Assembly (NCBI GenBank): GCA_017979445.1 | Contig: CM030713.1 | Coordinates: 29,183,934 to 29,247,933, forward strand | Reading direction: 5' to 3' | From: Akebia trifoliata | Lineage: Eukaryota; Streptophyta; Magnoliopsida; Ranunculales; Lardizabalaceae | Length of the DNA: 64,000 nucleotides | Shown: piece by piece, positions 1 to 9,669 of the stretch | Layout: every line of letters begins with the position of its first letter | Position numbering within the stretch: the first letter of the stretch is position 1 | Program-made: the position numbers and the translations under genes | The notes under the pieces: model-generated | What the model was told of the DNA's origin: nothing | Seen by the model: the letters and a program-made list of their open reading frames with translations, nothing else | The model's database searches: none

Positions 1-767
1 ATTAGTAAGAAAATAGATTAGACTTTAAATATGGTAAATTTTATTTAGGGTGATTTAGAGATGCCCCTTTGGATTTCCGTGAATATTTTTATTAGAGAAT
101 AAGATGCATTTGATATATTGTATCAGTGTAAATAAATACCCTATTAAGGTTCATTCAATAATCCTCCAATAGTCATCAATAATTTCTAATTTGGCCAATT
201 TAAGTTCGTTATCCAAAACAAAAGGATAGAGAGTTTCTATTGGCACCCCAACTTTTACTTATTCTCAGTCCTTGACCATTTTTTTTTCATTTTAATTGGG
301 ATGTAATAAGTTAGAGTTGGGGTGCCAATAGCAGCTCTCAATATCTACCAAAATGTAGATAGATTTTAAGCATCAAAGATATAACACATTATATTTAAGC
401 ATAAGATAGTTAATTAGAAAAAATATATATATATATTGGATCAAAGCTTTGGTTTTTTAAAAAGAAATTACTATCATTATAAATAAGTTCAAAGAATTAA
501 TTCCTAATTAAACATAAATATCCAATAATTGTAATCGAAACCATAAAACTAAAAAACATCAATTAAAAAGATTGAACTCGAAATTTGAACAGAAATCCCT
601 AAAGAGATTAGAAACCCTAACACTACGAACTCCAATTTTGAGATTGTACATTTCTGTTAAAAGAAAGACATACGATCGTCACATAGAACCCAAAATTCAG
701 GAAAAAAAAAATTCATGATTTCTTTTTCCGGAAAAATAAAAACGAAAAAGTAGATAAAGGGGCGTAC
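1..767 (-). other. Intron 1 of cytochrome b561 gene (partial)
   Basis: This AT-rich stretch follows the GT donor of the cytochrome b561 exon (the GT reads on the minus strand at 767-766). I searched the minus strand for the next expected exon, which should begin with an LHPVLM-like helix, and did not find it. The intron therefore appears to run off the left edge. It contains one MITE at 229-339 and otherwise only low-complexity AT-rich sequence. The first 130 bases resemble a dispersed repeat that recurs near 11470, 52020 and 56640, recognisable by a GGGGCATGTC-like motif. Confidence 0.6.
229..339. mobile_element. MITE, 'TTGGCAC' family (M2)
   Basis: Terminal inverted repeats of about 26 bp are visible. 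The left end reads GAGAGTTTCTATTGGCACCC and the right end is its approximate reverse complement, closing with GCTCTC. The loop is AT-rich and has no ORF. The same termini recur near 6074-6172, 7220-7320, 12510-12580 and 46672-46790, which makes this a dispersed non-autonomous family. No clear target-site duplication is left here. It lies inside the b561 intron. Confidence 0.7.
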
Positions 768-911
768 ATTGAAGATGAGATTTTTGTTGGTGGCTTCGAA
801 AGCTAATCCTCCTCTGAAGTGTATGCACCAAACCAACACCATAACCGATGCTGCGATGGCCAACACGTGCGCTACGTACGTGAATAGTTCTGCCTTTACT
901 CCGATCGCCAT
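768..911 (-). CDS. Cytochrome b561 (transmembrane ascorbate ferrireductase), exon 1, partial
   Basis: First coding exon of a plant cytochrome b561 of the ACYB/CYB561A class. These are membrane di-haem proteins that pass electrons from cytosolic ascorbate across the tonoplast or another endomembrane to monodehydroascorbate or ferric chelates. The 48 codons start at the ATG at 911 and encode a hydrophobic first helix (AHVLAIAASVMVLVWCIHF), then the conserved RGGLAFEATNKNLIFN segment. The exon ends AAT before GTACGC, the intron position I know for this family. The haem-ligand histidines and the other helices would lie in later exons beyond the left edge. The 5' leader (912-975) carries a GAGC microsatellite. 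Family assignment is firm; the exact paralogue is not. Confidence 0.85.
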
Positions 912-997
912 CTGTCTTCCTTCTTTCGCTCGCTCGCTCGCTCGTTCGTTCCAGTGGTCAAGACTCGAGTCTCGCTAGCCTCTTTAAATATAATAAT

Positions 998-1685
998 ATA
1001 AAGTTTTTACGACCGTACGTGATCATCGGTTGGCAATCTTACACGTCCCTGTCCCTCGACTCGAAAATTATCCAAAATTGGATCAATCCGTTTAATACGA
1101 TTATTAAATGGGTTAGATCCGAATTAGGGATGTTGACACATCATTCGGTCGTTAATCTATAATTTTAAATATATCAATAATTTTTTTTTTTAAATTAATT
1201 ACTTATTTTTATGATAAAATTTGATTCATATTTAATGATATTTAATTTATGTTTTTAAATATTAATTTATTTCACTTTATTTTTAATAATAATAATTTTA
1301 TTTTTGATAATGAAAATAAATTTATTTATTTTAATAAAGATTAAAATTTTATAAAATAAATTATATATGAATCTGATCAAACATATTTATGTATAAATGG
1401 GTTGGATTTGATTTTAAATTGTGGACATAATTATTAAATAGGTCGGGTTTAAGTTTGAGTTTGGCAAAATTTTATGATACCCTCACCTCAACAAGACTCG
1501 GACATGGACCCGACCCAATCCATTGCGACCCCTATCATAAATGAGCTACGAAAATATCCTTTACTGCTTACTGCCCTATATGAATGTACGTTAATAACCT
1601 TGTACATAGATGACGTCATTGATGACGTTCTTATTAATAGCAAATCTGTGGTATTTTTAGCCAATCAGGCCATCGACCACACAAC
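998..1685. repeat. Duplicated upstream block, copy 1 (b561 promoter region)
   Basis: This roughly 690-bp block is repeated in the same orientation at 2684-3365. Both copies begin with TTTTTACGACCGTA(C/T)GTGAT, pass through a degenerate AT-rich part with GGGTTGGATTTGATTTTAAA, and end with TGACGTCATTGATGACGT followed about 42 bp later by CCAATCAG. The left copy sits directly upstream of the minus-strand b561 exon, so it probably contains part of that promoter. No coding sequence is supported. Confidence 0.75.
1611..1668. promoter_or_regulatory. bZIP-type (TGACGTCA, TGACGT) plus CCAAT-box module, copy 1
   Basis: A palindromic TGACGTCA at 1611-1618 is followed by a second TGACGT core at 1623-1628 and a CCAATCAG at 1661-1668. 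TGACG pairs are classical TGA/bZIP (as-1-like) targets and CCAAT is the NF-Y target. All 18 bases of the double TGACG motif are kept in the second copy at 3293-3310 while the surrounding sequence differs. Function is inferred from motif content only. Confidence 0.45.
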
Positions 1686-1701
1686 TGTTCCTTACTAGAA
1701 A

Positions 1702-1882
1702 GGAAAATGCTGAAATGACAAATAGAATTTACTAGAATTCTCACAGGTCTGACGTGGGATATGCACATAATCATAAGATATTTTTTCTTGTGATACGTGT
1801 AAAAATTATCTAAGATTATATATACATGTCCACGTCAGAATTGTGAGAACAAAGTAAATCCTGTGTCACCCCAGCACAACCC
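1702..1882. mobile_element. Mutator-like MITE, M1 family
   Basis: A 181-bp foldback. The left terminus GGAAAATGCTGAAATGACA pairs with the reverse complement of the right terminus, GGGTTGTGCTGGGGTGACA, and a second inner inverted repeat contains GACGTGG and CCACGTC. The length and termini match the copies at 6939-7119 and 52919-53097, which have 9-bp flanking duplications. The flanks here (TACTAGAAA and GAAAAGAAA) match at only six of nine bases, so this insertion is older. Confidence 0.75.
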
Positions 1883-1916
1883 GAAAAGAAAAATAGATTC
1901 AATTAAATGATCAATC

Positions 1917-2640
1917 TATATTAGTTTAATTGACTGCATGGTCGATGAGATCTTTTGAGATTTAGATCATCAAATGCAACCAAGGACATTCCTTAATTAA
2001 TATCTAGGAATTATTCACCATATATTGAGACAAGAAGATATTTCTCCCACCTAAGGGCACGCGTTAAAGTACAATAAATATACTTTGAAAATTAGTATGT
2101 GAAGGTATTTTGGTAAAAGAATAATTTTTTAAGGGTATTTTTTAAATAAAATCCAAACTGTATTTACTAATCCTTGAAAAACTCTTTCCTCACATAATTT
2201 GAGATCTATTATTAGCACCCCAACTTTGAAACGGGTAGGCCACTTGAAATTTTGAAGGAACCCTTATCTTATTACATGACACTGGTATTTTGAATTTATG
2301 TCAAACTCATACATTTCCTCCAAAATTTTAAATATCTCCTTGAAAATGCCACATGTAATCCAATAGTGAGCGTTTCTTAAAAAATTTCCAACTTTTACTT
2401 ATTACACCTCAATTTCATAAATTATTTATTACACCCAATTAATGATTAAAACACACTCTTGAAACATCACAAAGATTTTGCTGAAATTATAATCTCAACA
2501 TTACAAAATATTATAACATTCGTTCAAATAATTTCAGTAGTTGTTTTATAATTATGATTGGGTTCATATAAAATCTTAAATTAAAAAAATAAAAATCTAA
2601 CAAAACAAAAGAGCTTCTATTGGCACCCCATCTTTTAAAT
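1917..2640. repeat. Long direct repeat, copy 1 (pairs with 5459-6085)
   Basis: About 0.65-0.7 kb recurs diverged at 5459-6085. Shared landmarks in order are TTCAATTAAATGATC, AAACTCTTTCCTCACATAA, TTTGAGATCT, AAAATGCCACATGTAATCCA, TTTACTTATTA and CAAATAATTTCA. It ends near a half M2 MITE terminus (TTCTATTGGCACCCC) at about 2615. I see no gene in it. It looks like an older transposon-derived unit copied twice within 4 kb. Confidence 0.65.
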
Positions 2641-2683
2641 ATTTTCAACCATTCACTTATTTTTATTTATTTTTAATTAGTTT

Positions 2684-3365
2684 AAAGTTTTTACGACCGT
2701 ATGTGATCATCTTCTATTTTAGGGGTAGCAGTCTTAACATATCCCCCTACTCGAAAACTATCCAAAATTAATGGGTTTGGATCAAATCTAATTGGATTTG
2801 TATCGTAACAATGTCAATCCGTTTAATACGATTATTAAATGGATTAGATCCAGGTTAGGAATGTCAACACGTTTATAAATAAACTTGATTTATGTTTAGT
2901 GATATTTAATTTATGTTGGTAGATATTAGTTTATTTGACTTCATTTTTAATAGTGGTATTTTGTTTTTAATAATAAAAATAAAATTTATTTATTTTAATA
3001 AATATTAAAATTTTATTAAACAAGTTATATATGAATTTGATAAGTTATGTTTATTTATAAATGGGTTGGATTTGATTTTAAATTTTTGACATAATTATTA
3101 GATAGATCCGGTATGAGTATGAGTTTGAGTTTGGCAAAATTTTATAAGACACGGACATGGATTGACCCGATCCAACCCGACCCAACCCATAAGTTAGCTT
3201 TGGTTGCATTCTAGATTCTACTAACATGGACGAAAATATTCTTTACTCCTTACTGTCCTTGATGGATGTACGTTAATACCTTAGTACTTAGATGACGTCA
3301 TTGATGACGTTTTTTTAACAGCAAATCTCTGGTATTTTCAGCCAATCAGCCCATCTATCACAGCC
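2684..3365. repeat. Duplicated upstream block, copy 2
   Basis: Second copy of the block at 998-1685, offset by about 1.69 kb. It keeps TGACGTCATTGATGACGT (3293-3310) and CCAATCAG (3342-3349) at nearly the same spacing, but no b561 exon lies beside it. It is therefore a promoter-region duplicate without its gene, unless a gene has since been lost. Confidence 0.7.
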
Positions 3366-3591
3366 ATGGTTTTTAAACTCGTTCAAAATTGAAATGTATC
3401 TTCTGAGTTAACTCGGTATCAGAGTTGAACGAGACTAATTCACAAAATTATTTTTTGATCAAGATTTATGACTCACATTCATTTTTTTATTTGACTCACT
3501 TGATGTCTCAAACGTATCGAAAAATTCGTCCGAGATGACTCAATATCAGACCTGGACGAGACAAGATTAGAGACCGAGTTTAAAAATCATG
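3365..3591. mobile_element. MITE, 'CATGGTTTTTAAA' family (M3)
   Basis: The termini CATGGTTTTTAAACTCG and, inverted, CATGATTTTTAAACTCG match at 16 of 17 bases. The flanks ATCACAGC (3357-3364) and ATCACAAC (3592-3599) form an 8-bp target-site duplication with one mismatch, as expected of an hAT-like element. There is no ORF. Related copies lie at 13446-13811 (TAD1 intron 2) and 30335-30441. Confidence 0.7.
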
Positions 3592-3966
3592 ATCACAACT
3601 ATTCAATATTGAAAAAGATATCGGCTTCGACTGTACTTAATGGGTGCTATTTAGCATGTGTCGAGCACCCTTCAAAATGCATTAAACATATCTCAAAACA
3701 TTTTTTACAACCTAAAATACCCTCAAAAATATGTTTTTCTACTTAATTACAAGTGTATAAAGCATGTTAACATTGCCCTTATGACGCATGTTAATAAAAC
3801 CCCAACTTAATTATATGTTAAGATGGTTTCTAACCTCTCAAGGGCAATCGAGGCCAAGACTCGTTACATGTAACAAGAGTTCTTTGATTGATTAATAATA
3901 AAAATATAATATAAAATCATAAAAATTATTTAAAAAAAGTAATTTCCTCAATAACTTAATAAGATT

Positions 3967-4264
3967 TCAAATCTTACTAAGGGTTGTTGGACTCACATGA
4001 ATTATTACATTGACAATCCAATACAACACCCTTTTACTTTTCATGGAAAAAATCATATTCATAAAAATATGTATATATTTTGAACTTGATCCAAGGTGTT
4101 GAGAAACCCAAAGCTTAAAATTAAAATTCAATAGTTAAAAATAATGGATATTTTTTTTTCAATTTTTTGTAAGTTTTTAAAATTTCGTTCTCTAGAAATC
4201 TGTGAAGTCAAATCATATTTTTGGATATCAAGATGTAAGGTCACAACCCTTAGTAAGATTTGAT
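3967..4264. mobile_element. MITE with palindromic AAATCTTACTAAG ends
   Basis: The left end reads TCAAATCTTACTAAGGGTTG and the right end is its exact inverse, giving about 21-bp terminal inverted repeats around a 256-bp AT-rich core. The terminal sequence is itself half of a larger palindrome (AGTAAGATTTGAAATCTTACT) that recurs near 11972, 45170 and 49570, so this is a dispersed family. No convincing target-site duplication was found. Confidence 0.6.
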
Positions 4265-4278
4265 TCAATTTTCAACAA

Positions 4279-4895
4279 ATGAAAGATTTATTAAATATGC
4301 TAAAGCACTCAACAAATTTTAGATTAGCTAAAATAACATTTGTTAGTTTTTGTCGAAATATACTATTTATTTTAAAGAGCATTGTTGGAGAAGCTTTAGT
4401 ATCTCTCAAGCTAACATTTTTAAATGTTTATATAATTGGTCAAACCATAGCTAGATCCTGGTCCAATTTTGTTGGACGAGTTAACATTTTCTGAAAAGTT
4501 AACAAATTTAAGAATATTTCTCGTTATGATAAGATTTTTGGAACAATAGTGTAGCTTTAATAATTGATTTTTTTAAATAACTAAATCAAACTTTCTTGAA
4601 AATAAAAATAATTTCAAGGGAAAAAAACACACATATTTTAAAAGTCCATAATAATATAAATTAGTCTGATCAGATTAAATCAGTGCTCGTGATCCAACCA
4701 AATTGACAAATTTTCGATATGATTATAGATTCAACTCTTAGTGGTTCGACTATAATAATGATAATCGTGTTTGGTAATTCATTTGTGTAATTATTTAAAA
4801 AAAAATTTATATAAAAAAATTATTAATTTACATAAACAAGTGTTGAGTTAATAAAGCACCAATTTATATTTAATTCGTTGTTAAGAATTCTCAAA
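4279..4895. other. AT-rich intergenic stretch
   Basis: I see no gene, inverted repeat or recognisable transposon end here. It closes with a run of TA dinucleotides (about 4897-4918) into which the next element inserted. Confidence 0.5.
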
Positions 4896-4918
4896 ATATA
4901 TATATATATATATATATA

Positions 4919-5325
4919 GGGGCGGTTCAAGGGCCATATGAGAAAACATATGAAAAAACTTTCATTTTTCAAAATAAGAGTTAGAGATTTTGGATTGAGT
5001 TGATTTTTTGCAAGGATGGTCACTATGATGAAAAGATCATCCTCACAAAAAATCAGCTCAATCAGAAACTTCTAAATCCATTAAAAGTGATTTACAAATT
5101 AGTGATAAAAATTGATAAAAAATCGACGGTCCACATTCTAAATCACTTTTAATGGGGTTAGAAGTTTCAGATTTGGCTGATTTTGTTTTTGGATGATCTT
5201 CCCATCATAGAGATCATCCTCACAAAAAATCAGCTCAATCCAAAATTTCTAACCCATATTTTAAAATTTTATTAAAAACGAAAGTTTTTACATATGTTTT
5301 CTCATATGGCCCTTGAACCTGACCC
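4919..5325. mobile_element. Four-armed foldback MITE (Mutator-like), copy 1
   Basis: The outer terminal inverted repeats GGGGCGGTTCAAGGGCC and GGGTCAGGTTCAAGGGCC (right end inverted) extend through CATATGAGAAAACATATG. Inside are two further hairpins built on a GATCATCCTCACAAAAAATC motif. The flanks are ATATATATA on both sides, compatible with a 9-bp target-site duplication but uninformative in a TA repeat. Related copies are at 31991-32352 (ADF intron 2) and 60189-60578 (GPX6 intron 4). Confidence 0.75.
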
Positions 5326-5458
5326 ATATATATATAATAATTATTTTTTGCACAATCAATCTTTGAAAAATAGAATCAGTTAAACTGATCACTAGACATT
5401 GCTTTAATTGACTGTCTACTTCAGATCTTTGATTTGCACTATCAATCTTGGAAAATAG

Positions 5459-6172
5459 AATCAATTAAATGATCGATAGACATTCGTTTAATTGAATTAT
5501 GGGTCTTCGTGTGCCGGGCATACGTTAAAGTGCAATAAATACACTTTGGTAATTGGCGTCTGAGGGCATTTTGGCAAAAGAAAATTATTTTAATGGCATT
5601 TTTGAAACAAAATCCAATTTTCAAAGTGTATTTACCAATCCTTGAAAAACTCTTTCCTCACATAATTTGAGATCTGTTATTGGCACTCCAACTTTGAAGT
5701 GGGCTGGCCACTCTGGAAATTTTGTAGGTACCTCATTGTTACATGACACGTGGCATTTTAAATTTGTTTTAAACTCATACATTTTCGTCAAAATTTTAAA
5801 CACTTCGTTGAAAATGCCACATGTAATCCAATGGATAGCATTTCTTCGTAAATTTCCAACTTTTACTTATTATACCTCAATTTCTTAAATTATTTATTAC
5901 ACTCAATTAAAGATTAAATCACACTTTTGAAACATTATAAAGATTTGGCAAAGATCATAATTTCAATATTACAAACATTATAACACTCGTTCAAATAATT
6001 TCAATAGTTGTTTATAATTATGATTGGGCTTATATAAAATCTTAAATAAAAAATAAAAATATAACAAAACGAAAGAGACCCCATCTTTTGCTTATTCCCA
6101 ATCATTCACTTATTTTATTTATTTTTAATTGGGATGTAATGAGTAAAAGTTGGGGTGCCAACAACAGTTCTT
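5459..6172. repeat. Long direct repeat, copy 2, ending in an M2 MITE
   Basis: Diverged second copy of 1917-2640. Its last 100 bases (about 6074-6172) form an M2-type MITE with ACCCCATCTTTTGCTTATT and an inverse end containing AAAAGTTGGGGTGCCAA. Copy 1 keeps only the left end of that MITE, so the insertion predates the duplication and copy 1 later lost the right half. Confidence 0.6.
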
Positions 6173-6938
6173 TATAACATTTGCTCACAGTGAATGTATA
6201 ATCCCGAATCCACCTATCACGTGATGTGAGGCATGTGCATGGAATAATGATGCCAATTATAAAATTGCCCTCATTAGAATTGACGTGGCACACTTTAGAA
6301 GAGAGTCTATGAGCATTATGATGATAAATTAAGGCCCTGTGTATGTACACCTCTCCGCGCAAGAGCAAAAGTTTAATCTCTCCCTGCAAGAACAAAAAAC
6401 CTTTCTGTGGAAGAGTAGGTTCTTGGAACTTTTCAACAAAGAGCAAAAACCTCTCCGTACAAGAGTAAAAACCTATCCAAACATTTGCTAGCTCCTTGTA
6501 GGAGCATAAATTGTCAAGTAGCTCTATCTAAACGCACTGTAAGTACTTTCATGTGGCATCCAAAAGCATGATCAGATGCTACATCAAGTAGATCACAAAA
6601 TTTTAACTTTGGAGGGTTGTAGTGTTTTATTTTTATTTTTTATGATCGGGTATCCTTGTAGACAGTGGACCGGGCCCTTATTTAGTCTTTGCCCAGTCCA
6701 TAGAACACGGTCTTACAAAAAATGTAGTAGGCCTTACAAAATATGTGTCGGTACAAAAATTGTAATAATCCCTTGAAGAAGAGAGTAACTGATCTCTAAG
6801 AAATTTGTATTTTTTACTTGTATCTCAACCGTTTATTTGAGGGAGAGCCTGGTGTGTTTCGATGAAGATACTGTCTATCCAACCGTTGAAATGGAACGTG
6901 TTTATAGGGATTAACTCTGAAACAATGAATTTATAGAA
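6173..6938. other. Intergenic stretch with imperfect short tandem repeat
   Basis: I see no gene here. Between about 6345 and 6475 a unit resembling CTCTCCGTACAAGAGTAAAA recurs irregularly four to five times, like a decayed minisatellite. The remainder is unremarkable AT-rich sequence. Confidence 0.4.
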
Positions 6939-7119
6939 GGAAAATGCTAAAGTGATGACTCAGGACATTGCATTTAACATTGAGTTGACGTGAATATGTG
7001 CATAGAAGCGTTATTTCTTTTCCTTAAGATATGAGTGAAAAACATCAACGGTTCTGTGCACATCTCCACGTCAGCTCAATGCCCAATCAAGTGTCTGCAC
7101 GGTCACTCGAGGTTGACTC
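6939..7119. mobile_element. Mutator-like MITE, M1 family, with 9-bp target-site duplication
   Basis: 181 bp, the same length as 1702-1882. The left end is GGAAAATGCTAAAGTGATG and the right end is an imperfect inverse (GAGTCAACCTCGAGTGACC when inverted). The flanks TTTATAGAA (6930-6938) and TTCATAGAA (7120-7128) agree at eight of nine bases. The inner part holds the family core around TGTGCA, TTCTTTTCC and GTGCACATCTCCACGTCA. Confidence 0.75.
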
Positions 7120-7219
7120 TTCATAGAAGGTCAGTACGACTAAATACTAATCCCTGGAAAATCGATGATTTTAAATTTTAATCCCACAACAGCCATAAGA
7201 AAAGTACTAGTAAAATAAG

Positions 7220-7320
7220 ACAGCTTCTACCTAACACACCAAAGCTTCATTATACAACATATTATTTAAAGAGAGTTGGTGTGTTATTAGTAAAAGGTGG
7301 AGTGCCAATAGAATCACTCT
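7220..7320. mobile_element. MITE, M2 family, just 3' of NF-YC
   Basis: The right end AAAAGGTGGAGTGCCAATAG and the central pair AACACACCAA / TTGGTGTGTT identify the M2 family. The left arm is shorter and eroded. It ends about 40 bp past the NF-YC stop codon, so it may lie in that gene's 3' untranslated region. Confidence 0.55.
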
Positions 7321-7358
7321 AAAATATAGTTATGATTCTAAAATATTTTAGAGTCACT

Positions 7359-7718
7359 CTAAAATGTCGTTGGAAGATAATTATTGCAGTTGATATTAGA
7401 ATCATGATGATCAGAGAGCATGTTGAGAAGGAAATCGAAGATGTCTGTGGTTATGACGGCAGCAGTGACGTCATCTTTATGCAAAGTCCTTCTCTTTGAT
7501 TGAAGGGCTACCCTCCAAGACCTCACTGTTAACTCTTCTATGAAGAGCTCACAAGCCTTTGAGAACACAATTGGTGCTTCTCCCGATATCATCTTGACAT
7601 CGCTTCCCCCCGACTTCTTCATGATCTTCTTTATCCTTGCCAAGGGCAATGAGTGAGGACCCGTCCTACCCGATATCCCACCCGATAAAATTCCCGAGTA
7701 AGTTCCAGCTTGTCTCAT
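7359..7718 (-). CDS. NFYC: Nuclear transcription factor Y subunit C (NF-YC / HAP5)
   Basis: An intronless 119-residue protein with an H2A-like histone fold. NF-YC pairs with NF-YB, then the dimer recruits NF-YA or CONSTANS-type partners to bind CCAAT or related DNA in the nucleus. The fold runs from about residue 24 to 103: LPLARIKKIMK, then DVKMISGEAPIVFSKACELF, ELTVRSW, KRRTLHKDDV and TTDIFDFLLNML, all characteristic of the family. Compared with the usual KADEDVRMI, the loop KKSGGSDVKMI is one residue longer. The Gln-rich C-terminus of larger NF-YCs is absent, as in the short intronless NF-YC members. A TATAAG lies about 90 bp upstream. The family is firm; the paralogue number is unknown. 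Confidence 0.93.
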   Translation of the reverse strand: MRQAGTYSGILSGGISGRTGPHSLPLARIKKIMKKSGGSDVKMISGEAPIVFSKACELFIEELTVRSWRVALQSKRRTLHKDDVTAAVITTDIFDFLLNMLSDHHDSNINCNNYLPTTF

Positions 7719-7804
7719 TTTTCTTTCTTTTTCTTTTTGGGTGGAAATGTGTTCGTGGGCTGAGAGAGAGATTTGAGAGAATGGGGAGAGTTAACAAGTC
7801 TTAC

Positions 7805-7810
7805 TTATAG
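7805..7810 (-). promoter_or_regulatory. Putative TATA box of NF-YC
   Basis: Reads CTATAAGTAAG on the minus strand, about 90 bp upstream of the ATG at 7718. That gives a likely leader of about 55-60 nt. It is a motif match only. Confidence 0.5.
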
Positions 7811-7829
7811 GGAGAATTATGTAAGAACT

Positions 7830-9100
7830 TTGATGTTTGGTAGCCGGCCAGCCTGCTTTAGGGCCGGCTAAATCTAAATTTTAAGAAAATTAATCTTGAC
7901 TCATGAATATTTAGTTGTTATTATGATTTTTCTTTCTTTTTTTACTTATTTATATTTTATTATATTAAATTTACTAAAATAATATTATTTATCAAATTAA
8001 TATGTCAATATGATTTTTATTTTATATTTTTTTTAGGTGAAGATAATATGATTTTGAGAGTGAATCCTATGTAGATGTTTTCACATAAGGCAAACTTCCA
8101 TAAAAAATCACATACCAAGACAGTAAGGAGGTGGATCCTCTATAGCACACAGTTCTTGTAGCAACCCTATAGCATACTTTCAACGATGAAAGAAATGTAT
8201 TTTTAAAAAAAATTAACATCTTAGTCTCTTGTGACCATGACTTAGATATGATAAAAAAAAAATTATAAATTTTTATTTATTTATTTATTTATTATTATTG
8301 CAAATCCGCCTCTTTGAAAATGAACGACCACTAAACTCCTCATATTTTAAGCAGCGAGATCTAATTTTATCGTTGATGTGGCACTCTTTCATCAGTTGAA
8401 AGTATGGTACAGAGGATCCACTTCCCAATGAGTAAGGATTCCTAGTTATATAAAAACTCATTTCTTGTAGCACATTTTTCCATAATAGAGTGTGCCATGC
8501 TGATAAAAATAACACCTAAACCCTCCAAGGTTCATGTTCTAAATTAGTTTTTTTTTTGGTTTTTTCAAAAGCCTAGCAAAAGATTTTGAAAATTGACGGC
8601 CATTGAAGTCCCAATGTCCCAATGCCAAGTGCAATGATTTTGTTGTCTTGTTTTCAATCATCCAAAAATACTATAAGATACTACAAGAAAAAATGCTAGT
8701 GAGGATCCGCTCCATATAATTTTTTATTGTAAAGTACCGTTACTGGAAGAAAAAGATCAGCTTCAAAGTTTGCATGGTTTGAGAGATTACTCCTATGATA
8801 CCCATTAAAAATGTAAAGGAAAATGTGCAAATTTTCTAACAATTGGTGAAAGAGTTGTAATAATTTGATGCTTTTTTTTTTTCGTACACTCCCATCAGAG
8901 AATCAAAGATCCTTTGCTTTGGGATACATAAGAAAAAGATTTATGGTTCTGTAATTGCCATGTCAGTGAATGTCTGAAAAAAGAGTGTTAGATTATCGTT
9001 AGTCTTGTTGAAATCATGAACTTCAATTCCTTAACCTCAAAATTTGAGCGTTTACTTCAAAACATATAGTTCCCGAGGATGAATAACACAAATTTGATAG
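7830..9100. other. Gene-free stretch with transposon relics
   Basis: No coding region is supported. Around 8130-8160, 8390-8425 and 8700-8712 a GGATCC(T/G)CT motif recurs in both orientations, suggesting an eroded inverted-repeat element. From about 8882 to 9000 there is a sequence (CCCATCAGAGAATCAAAGATC... then AAAAAAGAGTGTTAGATTAT) that recurs at 35240-35365 and resembles the hairpin at 10161-10283. Confidence 0.4.
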
Positions 9101-9116
9101 GGATTAATTTATAAAT

Positions 9117-9266
9117 AGTCTTGTTAGTGTGTGCCTAAAGGCCCACGTCTCCCCCCCCCCCCCCACCCAATAGTCTTGTTAATGTGTGCCTAAAGGCACA
9201 CGTTAACAAGACCCATATATAAATCTACCAACAAGACCCATATATAAATCTACCCCCCCCCCCCCC
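9117..9266. repeat. Poly-C tracts with palindrome and 25-bp tandem duplication
   Basis: Two runs of 14 cytosines (9151-9164 and 9253-9266) bracket a 36-bp palindrome (9175-9210, arms CTTGTTAATGTGTGCC and its near inverse, 4-base loop) and two adjacent copies of an ACAAGACCCATATATAAAT unit. The left side repeats part of the palindrome (9117-9141). A third run of 12 cytosines lies at 10147-10158. Such homopolymers are also prone to sequencing error. Confidence 0.7.
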
Positions 9267-9669
9267 TTTCCTAAAGAAAAAAAAGAGACAAACCCTAGAA
9301 GCATCACCCCTCGCAGACCTTCACTGGATGGAGAGCCACCATTGTATTATTTTATTTTATATTATTGAATGATCCATGAAGACAAACTACTACTTTGCAA
9401 CCCTCTCTATAGCAAATAGGTTAATTTATGAAATCAAATGAATAATTAAATAGGAGATAATTATTTAATAGGGGTGTGGGTATTTGTTTATTAATTAGAC
9501 TCTGTAACTTATGTGATTTTAGTTGAGATTTGGTCAAATCTCCACTGATAATATAATATCACAGTCAAATCAATTTATTGGTTAAAAATATTCCTACTGT
9601 AACAGTTAAATTAATACTTCTAGACGTGGTGATTAGCAGATCATTTTCATTATCTCGATTATTGACTGA

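Noticed and set aside
6102..6446. 114-codon minus-strand ORF
   Set aside because: It crosses an M2 MITE and a decayed tandem repeat, has no recognisable domain and no promoter-like context.
9151..9266. Possible CRISPR-like or satellite array around the repeated units
   Set aside because: Only two copies of a 25-bp unit with no regular spacers, in a plant nuclear context.
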